Positions 44,258 through 52,233 of a stretch of 64,000 nt of DNA are shown one piece after another. Every line of letters starts with the position of its first letter. Within the stretch, counting starts at the first letter, position 1. Source of the DNA: CBDFNN01 sp965250215 (GTDB taxonomy: Bacteria > Bacteroidota > Rhodothermia > Rhodothermales > DATKEJ01); the NCBI GenBank assembly GCA_965250215.1, contig CBDFNN010000003.1, forward strand, positions 124,001 through 188,000, given 5' to 3'. The notes beneath the pieces were generated by a model. It had not been told where the DNA came from. It worked only from the letters and a program-made list of their open reading frames with translations, and made no database searches. Both the position numbers and the translations under genes were made by a program.

Positions 44258-44333
44258 CTCAGCCCCTCAGCCCCTCAGCCCCTCAGCCCCTCAGCCCCTC
44301 AGCCCCTCAGCCCCTCAGCCCCTCAGCCCCTCA
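44258..44333 (+). repeat. CTCAGCCC octamer array (9 copies)
   Basis: Nine exact copies of CTCAGCCC plus half a copy, ending five bases before the Pho-box-like repeats. The same octamer occurs at 36.15 kb and, on the other strand, at 35.95 kb. Copy-number change would alter the spacing of upstream promoter elements of the phosphate operon. Confidence 0.95.
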
Positions 44334-44338
44334 TTTGG

Positions 44339-44367
44339 TTACACAATGGTTACAATGTTGTAACAAG
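44339..44367 (+). promoter_or_regulatory. Pho-box-like operator upstream of the phosphate operon
   Basis: Three direct repeats with an 11-bp period: TTACACA (44339), TTACAAT (44350) and TAACAAG (44361), each separated by four bases. PhoB/PhoP boxes are direct repeats of about 7 bp with 4-bp spacers, and the Gram-positive PhoP unit is TT(A/C/T)ACA, so the match in layout is good. It lies 71-99 bases before the porin start. The PhoB-like regulator at 51.5 kb is the likely ligand. Confidence 0.6.
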
Positions 44368-44437
44368 AGACTTACCCGTATTCCGGATCTTCGATTTGTA
44401 GTCCTCAAATTCCGAGTACCAATATTTTCCGAGATAC

Positions 44438-45430
44438 ATGATTAAAATTGATCTACCCGCAAAGGGAATCCTGAGCCTAGCCATACTTCTCCTGCTCTTG
44501 GTGAGCACGGAGGCCGAGGCACAGATTACATTCCAAGGAAGAATGTACATGGACTACGAATACGAGCTAGCCAACGAAGACGCGGAAGTAGTCGGGGAGA
44601 ATGGCTTTACCTATCGTAGGATGTACTTCACTGCGAACTACAAAAAGAGCGACACCTTCAGCGGCCGAGTTCGGTTTGAAACCCACGATGGTTCAACGAC
44701 TGCGCAGGGCCGACCAGCACCCTTTGTAAAGGATCTCTATCTCAAATGGAAAGGCGCCTTGGGCGATGGACACGATCTCTATTTTGGCATCGCACCTCCG
44801 CCGGTCTTTCTAGTAGCAGAAAGTTACTGGGGTTATCGAAGTCTTGAGAAAACCGCTCTCGACAAATACAAAGTTGTCTCTTCGAGAGACTTCGGTGTCA
44901 AAGCCCTTGGCGATATCACTTCAGATGGAAGGGTCAAATATGGAGTCATGATCGCCAATAACGAAAGTGTTAAGGGCGAAAACGACAAACAAAAACGCGC
45001 CTACGGCCAACTAGAGTTTCATCCCAATAAAAATATGTCGTTCACTGTTGAGGCCGACTATGGCCCAACCGTCGAAGATACACGAACGAATCTCCACGCT
45101 TTTGGAGGATTCAAGAACGATAATTTTCATGGTGGCGTCGAGCTATTTCGATATTCGATTAACCCCGATCAAGGATCGCAAAACACCGACTTAAACGGAA
45201 TAAGTCTATTTGGGTCTATCGAGATTGCTGACAAGACTGAGGCTATTCTTCGAGCAGACCTCACACAGGCAGAGCGCGGTTCAGAGAGCCTAGCAACAAA
45301 ATATTATCTCGCCGGCCTGTCCTATCAGATTGAAAAAGGAGTGACATTCATACCCAACATCGTAGTAACCTCAATCGAGGGGCTGGATTCTGCTGTCACA
45401 GGCAGAATAACCCTGGAAGCCAGATTCTAG
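44438..45430 (+). CDS. Outer-membrane porin, probably phosphate-regulated
   Basis: 330 residues with a signal peptide (GILSLAILLLLLVSTEAEAQ). The body is alternating amphipathic beta-strands with a C-terminal aromatic residue (GRITLEARF), as in OprP/OprO-type porins: YMDYEYELANED, FTYRRMYFTANYKKSDTFSGRVRFE, KYGVMIANNESV and FIPNIVVTSIEGL. It is the first gene of the phosphate cluster, 4 bases before phoU, behind the Pho-box-like site. It most likely lets phosphate through the outer membrane; ion selectivity is inferred from context. Confidence 0.75.
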   Translation: MIKIDLPAKGILSLAILLLLLVSTEAEAQITFQGRMYMDYEYELANEDAEVVGENGFTYRRMYFTANYKKSDTFSGRVRFETHDGSTTAQGRPAPFVKDLYLKWKGALGDGHDLYFGIAPPPVFLVAESYWGYRSLEKTALDKYKVVSSRDFGVKALGDITSDGRVKYGVMIANNESVKGENDKQKRAYGQLEFHPNKNMSFTVEADYGPTVEDTRTNLHAFGGFKNDNFHGGVELFRYSINPDQGSQNTDLNGISLFGSIEIADKTEAILRADLTQAERGSESLATKYYLAGLSYQIEKGVTFIPNIVVTSIEGLDSAVTGRITLEARF

Positions 45431-45434
45431 ATCA

Positions 45435-46094
45435 ATGATTATTGAGCAGAAAGCAAAACTTAGGATGCTTCTCTCCACCATGTTTGACACGGTGGATGAG
45501 CAGCTCGCCAATGCCCTGAATGCGGCCTTGGATGGTGATTCTGAATTGGCAGTCGAGGTGCACAAGAACGACGATAAGGTCGATGCGCTTGAAATGGAAG
45601 TAGATCGGCACTGTACCGAGATGCTTCAAACAGGCGAGCTTTCCGATGCTGATGTACGCATGGTCGTTACAGCGATTAAAATGAACACAGACCTCGAGCG
45701 GGTTGGTGATCATTGCAAAAACATCGCTAAGGAATCAGTTGAGTTGTCATCCCATCTCGATACTGTACCCAAAGAACAATTTTTGTCGATTGCAGAAGCC
45801 GTCCGAAAGAAACTCTACCTTGCCCAGGATGCTTTTTTGGAAGAAGACAACAATCTCGCTCGGGAAATCACGACACGTGAGGACAATGTCGACACATTAT
45901 ATAGGTCAATACTAAAAAGCGCAGGTGAAGCCGCAAAGGCAAACTCGCAAGATCCAGAACTCTTCGCGAAGATCGTAAGCATGGGAAAGTCCATGGATCG
46001 AATTGCTGATCACGCCACCAACATTGCAGAGCTTGTGGTTTACTGGTTGGACAATGAAGACATTAGACATCCTAAACTTAAACGAGTTAATTAA
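45435..46094 (+). CDS. phoU: Phosphate signalling protein PhoU
   Basis: 219 residues, standard length. Two three-helix PhoU repeats, each with the metal-binding E/DxxxD motif: KMNTDLERVGDHCKNIAKE (about 81-99) and GKSMDRIADHATNIAELVVYW (about 178-198). PhoU damps PhoR/PhoB signalling and controls Pst activity. It is the ordinary PhoU copy of the cluster, the other being the fused protein at 47.0 kb. Confidence 0.95.
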   Translation: MIIEQKAKLRMLLSTMFDTVDEQLANALNAALDGDSELAVEVHKNDDKVDALEMEVDRHCTEMLQTGELSDADVRMVVTAIKMNTDLERVGDHCKNIAKESVELSSHLDTVPKEQFLSIAEAVRKKLYLAQDAFLEEDNNLAREITTREDNVDTLYRSILKSAGEAAKANSQDPELFAKIVSMGKSMDRIADHATNIAELVVYWLDNEDIRHPKLKRVN

Positions 46095-46113
46095 ACTCAA
46101 CATCAGTCGAAAA

Positions 46114-46983
46114 ATGAAACGAATAAATCTAATCACCATCTTTGCCTTCACCCTTATGTCCTGTGGTGGCGGTGGATCAGATCGAGTTCTTCTTCAGAAC
46201 AAAGGATCTGATACTCTTGTCAATGTGGCTCAATCATGGGCAGAAGCCTACCAAGGAGTCAATCCGAATCTTGCTGTAGCAGTAACTGGTGGTGGCTCAG
46301 GAACAGGAATCGCGGCCCTTATTCAGGGCACGGTTGACATCGCCAATGCGAGTCGAAAAATGAAACCATCCGAATTCGATCAGGCAAAGTCTCTTGGTCA
46401 AGATCCTGTAGAGCACGTTGTTGGATTTGATGCTCTTGCAATCTATCTACATCCGGATAACCCAATAAATGAGATAACGATTGGTCAACTGGCATCCATC
46501 TTCCAGGAAGGGGGAGCTTCAGAAGCATGGGGAGATATTGGTGTCAACGTTCCTGGTTGCCCCAAGCAGGAAGTCATTCGAGTATCTAGACAGAACAACT
46601 CTGGGACCTATGCCTATTTCCGAGAAGCTGTTCTTGGGAAGAATGATTTCAAGCTTGGATCAAAAGATATGCACGGTTCAAAAGACGTTGTTGATCTCGT
46701 TGGACACACCGTTTGCGCCATAGGATACAGCGGTCTTGCTTATGCTACACACGAAGTCAAAATGCCTTGTGTCAAGAAAGACGATGCCGCGTCATGTGTT
46801 GCCCCATCGGCCAATTCTGCTAACGACGGAAGCTATCCAATTGCTCGTCCATTGCTGATGTACACCAATGGCGAACCTACCGGTGCCGTCAAAGAATACA
46901 TGGATTGGATCAAGAGCGACGCTGGACAATGCATCATCGCCAACAAAGGCTATGCTCCTATCCGGGACGTCACTTGCGGTTAA
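46114..46983 (+). CDS. pstS: Phosphate-binding lipoprotein PstS
   Basis: 289 residues from ATG 46114 (MKRINLITIFAFTLMSCGGGG, lipobox LMSC). Earlier in-frame ATGs lie in the phoU gene. Ligand motifs of PstS: GSDTLVNVAQSWAEAY (about 30), GGGSGTGIAALIQGTVDIANASRKM (about 54-78), VSRQNNSGTYAYFREAVLG (about 159). It captures phosphate in the periplasm and delivers it to PstC/PstA. The gene follows phoU by 19 bases. Confidence 0.95.
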   Translation: MKRINLITIFAFTLMSCGGGGSDRVLLQNKGSDTLVNVAQSWAEAYQGVNPNLAVAVTGGGSGTGIAALIQGTVDIANASRKMKPSEFDQAKSLGQDPVEHVVGFDALAIYLHPDNPINEITIGQLASIFQEGGASEAWGDIGVNVPGCPKQEVIRVSRQNNSGTYAYFREAVLGKNDFKLGSKDMHGSKDVVDLVGHTVCAIGYSGLAYATHEVKMPCVKKDDAASCVAPSANSANDGSYPIARPLLMYTNGEPTGAVKEYMDWIKSDAGQCIIANKGYAPIRDVTCG

Positions 46984-47031
46984 TAGTTAAAGGTATTTGT
47001 ACCTTCCCATTCTACAAAGCATAGTCAAAGT

Positions 47032-48102
47032 ATGAGCATAATTGATCAACGTCTAGCAGAGAATCTGCAAGAATTGAAGGATGCCGTTTCGGCTCTCGGG
47101 GAATCGGTACAGACAGCCTTATCAAGTTCCTTAAAAGCCCTTGTCGATTCGGACGAGGCTTTGGCCTACGAAACGATATTGAATGATCGGCCCATTAATA
47201 GGGCCGCAATGGACATCAATCGGATGTGTCACGCCTTCGTTGCCTTACATCTTCCGAGTGCTGGCCATCTTCGATTTGTCGCCTCTGTCATGCGTCTTTC
47301 CATTGAGCTAGAAAGAGTTGGAGATTACGCATCGGCCATAAGTCGATCGGTCACGGAGCTTCGAGAGCCGATGTCCGATGATCTTAAGGATAAATTGCAA
47401 TTCATCGGTAATGGCGCGGTGGAAGTATTTCGTCAGGCCGTTCAAGCTTTTGTGAACGATGATAGAGAACTTGCCATCCTCACGAGAAAGAAGGCATCCA
47501 AGGTGAATAAGGCCTTTGAAGCGACGAATGCGAGTATCCTGGAAAAAGGAAATGCTGGCGATCTAAAGGCAGCAGATTTGGTGGAAACCTCCATGATTTT
47601 GCGCCGACTCGAGCGGGTAGCGGACCAGACTATGAATATTTGTGAGGAAACGGTTTTCGCTACATCCGGTGAAGAAGTGTCAGCGAAGAAGTACAATATT
47701 CTTTTTGTCGATGATACCTCAGATGGTCGACTAGAGATTGCCCTCGCTGAAGCTATCAACAACTACAAGAAGGTCAACGGCTACTATTATTTTAGCAAGG
47801 GAGTCTACGAAGGGGATGCGCTTGAAGGCTTCATGGCGAGTAGCGGATTGAAGAAAAGCAACGTTTTTGAAAAGGCAAAAGCTTGGGATATCGATTCGAA
47901 AGTTCGAATCAATGTCGTCGTCGCTCTTTCAGAAACCGCGGCTGAGATGATAGATGACATGCCCTTCCATTCCGTATTAATGGATTGGCAACTACCCTCG
48001 ATTTCTGGTAATCGGAAATCAGAAGCAGCTGAGTTTAGATCACTTTATTCTGACATCTCAGATCGAATGGCAAATCTCATGTACATCGTTTACGGAGAAT
48101 GA
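47032..48102 (+). CDS. PhoU fused to a catalytically dead LMW-phosphatase/ArsC-like domain
   Basis: 356 residues. Residues 1-215 are PhoU, with metal motifs ELERVGDYASAISRS (about 92-106) and RRLERVADQTMNICEE (191-206). Residues 220-356 read like a low-molecular-weight tyrosine phosphatase/arsenate reductase domain: KYNILFVDDTSDGRLEIALAEA matches ILFVCxxNSxRSxMAEA, but Asp227 replaces the catalytic Cys of CX5R (Arg233 kept). At the end, DWQLPSISG replaces the DPxG loop, losing the acid Asp, while EFRSLYSDISDRM matches FRxVRDEIxxR. It likely binds a phosphate-like ligand or partner without catalysis. Its stop overlaps pstC (ATGA). Confidence 0.75.
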   Translation: MSIIDQRLAENLQELKDAVSALGESVQTALSSSLKALVDSDEALAYETILNDRPINRAAMDINRMCHAFVALHLPSAGHLRFVASVMRLSIELERVGDYASAISRSVTELREPMSDDLKDKLQFIGNGAVEVFRQAVQAFVNDDRELAILTRKKASKVNKAFEATNASILEKGNAGDLKAADLVETSMILRRLERVADQTMNICEETVFATSGEEVSAKKYNILFVDDTSDGRLEIALAEAINNYKKVNGYYYFSKGVYEGDALEGFMASSGLKKSNVFEKAKAWDIDSKVRINVVVALSETAAEMIDDMPFHSVLMDWQLPSISGNRKSEAAEFRSLYSDISDRMANLMYIVYGE

Positions 48103-49016
48103 GCCAAGACAAAGAATTAAAAGCCATAGACCGGCGAGATTCTTCTTGGTACTGGGACAAGTTCGTCCAGAGCCTTGTATTCATTGGTGGTATATCGGCG
48201 ATTATCTTCATCTTGGGCATCTTTGTTTTCATCATGAAAGAAGGTGCCGGATTTCTCTTTGGTCGATTTGACCTCGTGGAGTTCTTCACGTCATCGCGTT
48301 GGATCCCGACATCTGAGAATAATCCAACCTACGGAGCGCTTGCGCTCATCGTTGGAACGGCTAGTGTGACCGGAACGGCGATGCTCTTTTCGATTCCCCT
48401 CTCTTTGGGAGCTGCCATTTATATAGGCGAATTCGCCACGGGTAAAACTCGGGAGTCTTTGAAAGTGTTGGTTGAGTTGCTTGCAGCCATCCCATCCGTT
48501 GTCTGGGGCTTTATTGGATTGAGCATCATGAACAGCTTGATCATCGATCTCTTCAATGTACCCATCGGACTAAACGTCCTGAATGCAGGAATAATCTTAG
48601 GCTTGATGGCGGCGCCTATCATGACTACGATTGCGGAGGATGCCTTGAAGGCCGTGCCGGATACCTATCGGCAAGCCGCCGAGGCCATGGGTGCATCCAA
48701 GTGGCAAGTCATCCGAAAAGTGGTTATACCAGCCAGTAAGAATGGATTGGTGTCGGCTGTTCTTTTAGGTGTAGGTCGAGGATTTGGTGAGACCATGGCT
48801 GTGCTCATGGCCAGTGGTCACTCAATTAATTTGCCCTCTAGTGCCTTCGATTCTGTACGGGCATTAACAGCGACTATCGCGGCCGAGCTCGGAGAGACGG
48901 TGCGTGGTGGCGATCATTACGGCGCCCTTTTTACCCTAGGTATTTTCTTGTTCATCATCACATTCATTATCAACTTGTCAGCCGATCTTGTAGTGCGAGG
49001 TATAAAGAAGAAATGA
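48099..49016 (+). CDS. pstC: Phosphate ABC transporter permease PstC
   Basis: 305 residues, six transmembrane helices beginning FVQSLVFIGGISAIIFILGIFVFIM. The binding-protein-dependent permease EAA loop is QAAEAMGASKWQVIRKVVIPASKNGLVSAVLLGVGRGFGETMAVLM (about 196-242), and SIPLSLGAAIYIGEFA is typical PstC. Overlaps the fused phoU stop and the pstA start by four bases each, so translation is coupled. Confidence 0.95.
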   Translation: MSQDKELKAIDRRDSSWYWDKFVQSLVFIGGISAIIFILGIFVFIMKEGAGFLFGRFDLVEFFTSSRWIPTSENNPTYGALALIVGTASVTGTAMLFSIPLSLGAAIYIGEFATGKTRESLKVLVELLAAIPSVVWGFIGLSIMNSLIIDLFNVPIGLNVLNAGIILGLMAAPIMTTIAEDALKAVPDTYRQAAEAMGASKWQVIRKVVIPASKNGLVSAVLLGVGRGFGETMAVLMASGHSINLPSSAFDSVRALTATIAAELGETVRGGDHYGALFTLGIFLFIITFIINLSADLVVRGIKKK

Positions 49017-49888
49017 GTCAATTTGCTGCAACAGCATTAAACGCGAGAAACGAACAAACGCAGAAGAGGGTCAAATGGACCTTCTTGGCGATGACTTGGA
49101 TGCTGATCATTCCAGTGTTGGTCATTCTTGTGCTACTCGTTATCAAAGGAGGACCGGCCTTCTCTTGGATATTCTTGACTGAGTTTCCAAAAGACAACAT
49201 GACAGCTGGTGGAATCTTCCCTGCTTTGGTAGGAACGATTCTTTTGGTAGTTGTAGCCTTGATCGTCTCCGTGCCGATGGGCGTGGCGGCAGCCGTTTAT
49301 TTAAGCGAGTACGCCAAAGACAATTGGTTGACGAGAGTCATTAACCTCGCCATTATCAACTTGGCCGGTGTCCCTTCTATCGTGCATGCCTTGTTTGGGG
49401 TAGGTGCTTTCGTGCTCTTCTTCAAATTCGGTACTTCAATCCTGGCCGCGAGTTTGACACTCGCCATTATGACCTTGCCGGTCGTAATTGTAGCGACAAG
49501 GGAATCCTTGCAAGCCGTTCCACATGAATTTAGAGAGGCCTGCTGGGCCCTGGGAGCAACGAGATGGCAAACGATCAAGAAGATCGTTCTTCCCAACGCG
49601 ATTTCCGGGATTCTAACGGGAGTTATCTTAGAGGTATCGAGAACAGCTGGAGAAACGGCACCGATTATGTTTACAGGTGCAGCCTTTTTTCTCCCTTGGT
49701 TGCCAGAATCGCTCTTCGATCAAACCATGGCACTCTCCTATCACCTCTACACGATTTCCACGCAGGTGCCCAATGTACCGGATGAAATTCCATTTGGTGT
49801 GGCGTTACTATTGATTGTGATTGTCTTGATTCTAAACTCTGTATCGATTGGCTTCCGCACCTATTTGAGAGGAAAGAAAAAGTGGTAG
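49013..49888 (+). CDS. pstA: Phosphate ABC transporter permease PstA
   Basis: 291 residues with six membrane helices. PstA marks: IVSVPMGVAAAVYLSEYAKDN, IINLAGVPSIVHALFGVGAFVLFFKFG and the EAA loop REACWALGATRWQTIKKIVLPNAISGILTGVILEVSRTAGETAPIMFTG (about 173-221). It pairs with PstC to form the channel. The last codons overlap the GTG start of the first pstB gene by seven bases. Confidence 0.95.
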   Translation: MSQFAATALNARNEQTQKRVKWTFLAMTWMLIIPVLVILVLLVIKGGPAFSWIFLTEFPKDNMTAGGIFPALVGTILLVVVALIVSVPMGVAAAVYLSEYAKDNWLTRVINLAIINLAGVPSIVHALFGVGAFVLFFKFGTSILAASLTLAIMTLPVVIVATRESLQAVPHEFREACWALGATRWQTIKKIVLPNAISGILTGVILEVSRTAGETAPIMFTGAAFFLPWLPESLFDQTMALSYHLYTISTQVPNVPDEIPFGVALLLIVIVLILNSVSIGFRTYLRGKKKW

Positions 49889-50676
49889 CAGAAGCAACAC
49901 AAAAAATGTCAGGAAGGGCCCCCGAGACTATTCTTGAAGTCAGGGACCTGTCGATTTCCTACGGAGATACATCGGCATTGAGAAATGTAAATCTGGAAGT
50001 TCGGAAAAATGAGGTTCTAGGTATTATCGGGCCAGCGGGAAGTGGTAAGACTTCCTTCATTCGTGCGATAAATCGCATGGACGACTTCGCGGCCTCGATG
50101 GAGGTAAATGGATCGATCAAGTTTCTTGGCAAAGATGTTAAAGACTGGCAAAACGTTTACGCCCTTCGACGGCGAACGGGGGTTGTTTTTCCCTTACCCG
50201 TGGGATTGCCTCTTAGTGTCTATGATAACGTGGCTTTCGCGCCACGATTGGCGGGGATAAAGAAGAAAGCAGAACTCGACGTTATTGTAGAAGACAGCTT
50301 GACTCGTTCGGCCCTTTGGGACGAGGTGAAGGATCGATTGGATTCACTTGGAAGCTTGCTTTCAGGTGGTCAGCAGCAGCGACTTACGATTGCTCGCGCA
50401 CTTTCTCAGAAGCCAGATCTATTGATGCTGGATGAGTTTTCGATCGCGGTGGATCCAGTTACAACGATGAGAATCGAGGATGTCTTGAAGGGCCTGAAAG
50501 AGGAAATGAGCATCATCTTGGTCACCAATCTTGTTCAGCAGGCACGTCGATTGGCAGATCGCACGGCCTTTTTCTTATCGGGCGATATGATTGAGTTGGG
50601 TGAAACCGAGGATCTATTTTCTGGCAGGGTAAAAGATACTCGGACTCAAGAATACATTGAAGGAAAGTTTGGTTGA
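49882..50676 (+). CDS. PstB-like ATPase with degenerate Q- and H-loops (PstB1)
   Basis: 264 residues; start GTG 49882 overlaps pstA. Close to PstB overall (ILEVRDLSISYGDTSALRNVNLEV). Walker A GPAGSGKTS (50-58), signature LSGGQQQR (160-167) and Walker B LLMLDE (180-185) are intact. But the Q-loop reads GVVFPLPVG with Pro104 where PstB has Gln (GMVFQxPNPFP), and the switch reads VTNLVQQ with Asn216 in place of His. These losses should cripple hydrolysis at its own ATP site, yet the intact signature can serve the partner. See PstB2: together they look like an asymmetric heterodimer. Confidence 0.9.
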   Translation: MVAEATQKMSGRAPETILEVRDLSISYGDTSALRNVNLEVRKNEVLGIIGPAGSGKTSFIRAINRMDDFAASMEVNGSIKFLGKDVKDWQNVYALRRRTGVVFPLPVGLPLSVYDNVAFAPRLAGIKKKAELDVIVEDSLTRSALWDEVKDRLDSLGSLLSGGQQQRLTIARALSQKPDLLMLDEFSIAVDPVTTMRIEDVLKGLKEEMSIILVTNLVQQARRLADRTAFFLSGDMIELGETEDLFSGRVKDTRTQEYIEGKFG

Positions 50677-50678
50677 TC

Positions 50679-51473
50679 GTGAGTGAAGAACAAAAAATAA
50701 TAGGGCAGAAATACGCCGTTCACACGGAAAAACTGAATCTTTGGTACGGAGATTTTCAGGCACTGTACGACATCGATTTAGATGCGAAGGAAGGATTGGT
50801 CACAGCATTGATCGGCCCATCTGGATGTGGCAAATCGACATTACTGCGTTGCTTCAACCGAATCAACGAACGCTGGGACTATGTCCGAACAGAAGGATCT
50901 GTATTTATCAAGGACGAGGACATCTATGCAGCGGCTGTGGAGAAGGCACAGTTGAGAAAGAAGGTCGGCATGGTATTTCAGCGACCCAATCCCCTCCCCT
51001 TGTCGATTCGTGAGAATATCCTTTTTGGACTCGACATTCACACGGATAAGTCAGAAAAACTGAGCAAGACGGACGAGGATCAGGTGGTTGAGGAGTCCTT
51101 GCAAGAGGTCCTACTTTGGGACAAGGTTAAAGACCGATTGAAGCAACGCGCGACCGAACTATCTCTGGAAGAGCAGCAGAAACTCTGTATCGCAAGACTA
51201 CTTCCCGTTAAGCCTTCCGTCATTCTGATGGACGAACCCTGTTCGGCTCTAGACCCAAAGGCAACAGAAGCGGTCGAGGAATTGATTTGGCGACTTCGCG
51301 GTGAGTACACCATCATCATCGTGACACACAACATGGCGCAAGCCAGACGAGCCAGTGATGAAACGGCCTATATGCTTCTCGGCAAGGTGATGGAGCATTC
51401 CAAAACGGTTGAGTTGTTTGTGACCCCGAAGTTGAAGGAAACCGCGGATTACATTGAGGGTCGATACGGGTGA
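50679..51473 (+). CDS. PstB-like ATPase with degenerate signature motif (PstB2)
   Basis: 264 residues from GTG 50679, two bases after the pstB1 stop (a TTG at 50673 would overlap it). Walker A GPSGCGKST (46-54), Q-loop VGMVFQRPNPLPLSI (Gln101), Walker B ILMDEP (Glu186), D-loop SALDP and switch VTHNMAQ (His217) are all canonical PstB. The signature, however, is LSLEEQQKLCIARLL (161-175), with the two glycines of LSGGQ replaced by Leu-Glu. The defects are exactly complementary to those of PstB1. It should supply the catalytic ATP site when paired with PstB1's LSGGQ. Confidence 0.9.
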   Translation: MSEEQKIIGQKYAVHTEKLNLWYGDFQALYDIDLDAKEGLVTALIGPSGCGKSTLLRCFNRINERWDYVRTEGSVFIKDEDIYAAAVEKAQLRKKVGMVFQRPNPLPLSIRENILFGLDIHTDKSEKLSKTDEDQVVEESLQEVLLWDKVKDRLKQRATELSLEEQQKLCIARLLPVKPSVILMDEPCSALDPKATEAVEELIWRLRGEYTIIIVTHNMAQARRASDETAYMLLGKVMEHSKTVELFVTPKLKETADYIEGRYG

Positions 51474-51488
51474 TATCAACCCAAGCAC

Positions 51489-52202
51489 GTGCCTCAGTCT
51501 AAATCTAAAAAGCAGACCATTCTACTCGTCGACGATGACGTCGATGTTCTAGAAATGCTAGAGGCGAATCTGGGTCAGGCGGGCTACAAGATTAAGCGAG
51601 CCGAGAATGGATTGGACGCCTTTGTCATAGTACAATCTGAAAAAGTAGATCTAGCGATACTCGATATCGGGCTTCCAGATATCAGCGGATTGTTGCTCTG
51701 CAAGAAGATCCGCAATGAGTCGAAGAGAAAGGACTTGCCAATCATCATCCTTACTGGCGAGGCCGGAGAAGAGGTACAGATTGAGGCTTTAGAGTCTGGC
51801 GCGGATGACATCATTGTAAAGTCGACCTCCGTTAGGGTCATCCTCGGTCATGTCCGGGCGATCTTTCGGAGGATAGCTGGCTTTGAGATCGAGAAGGAAA
51901 AGGCTTCGGCTTTGGTAGTTGATGACCTGACAATTGACAGAGAACGCTACCTCGTATTCAAGGTCGAAGGCGAGGAGCGGAAGCGGATTCACTTCCCTAG
52001 GAAGGAGTTTGAGCTGCTTTATCTACTTGCGAACAATCGGGGTAGGGTATTCACCAGGGACGAGTTGCTTGATACAGTTTGGGGTACCGATATCTATGTT
52101 ACGCCGAGGACGGTGGATGTGCATGTGCGGAAGGTTCGGCTTAAGATATCGTCGGAATATATCGAGACAGTGACTGGTGTCGGGTATAGGTTTAAGGATT
52201 AG
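51489..52202 (+). CDS. phoB: PhoB-like response regulator (OmpR family)
   Basis: 237 residues; GTG start 15 bases after pstB2. Receiver domain: ILLVDDDVDVLEM (acidic pocket), LAILDIGLPDISG with phospho-acceptor Asp near residue 58, IILTGEA (Thr) and DDIIVKSTS (Lys). C-terminal winged helix: HFPRKEFELLYLLANNRGRVFTRDELLDTVWG...PRTVDVHVRKVRLKI...IETVTGVGYRFKD. The domain order and operon make it a PhoB. No histidine kinase PhoR is in the window, so its partner lies elsewhere or its signal comes another way. Confidence 0.9.
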   Translation: MPQSKSKKQTILLVDDDVDVLEMLEANLGQAGYKIKRAENGLDAFVIVQSEKVDLAILDIGLPDISGLLLCKKIRNESKRKDLPIIILTGEAGEEVQIEALESGADDIIVKSTSVRVILGHVRAIFRRIAGFEIEKEKASALVVDDLTIDRERYLVFKVEGEERKRIHFPRKEFELLYLLANNRGRVFTRDELLDTVWGTDIYVTPRTVDVHVRKVRLKISSEYIETVTGVGYRFKD

Positions 52203-52233
52203 TTACCGAGGGTTCAGTGAAAACTGGAGTCAA

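Noticed and set aside
44258..44333. CRISPR or phage attachment repeat
   Set aside because: Eight-base units without spacers; simple tandem repeat.
50679..51473. PstB2 as a frameshifted or misread gene because of its odd signature motif
   Set aside because: The frame is intact at full length, all other motifs are canonical, and the change is matched by opposite changes in PstB1, so it looks selected rather than an error.
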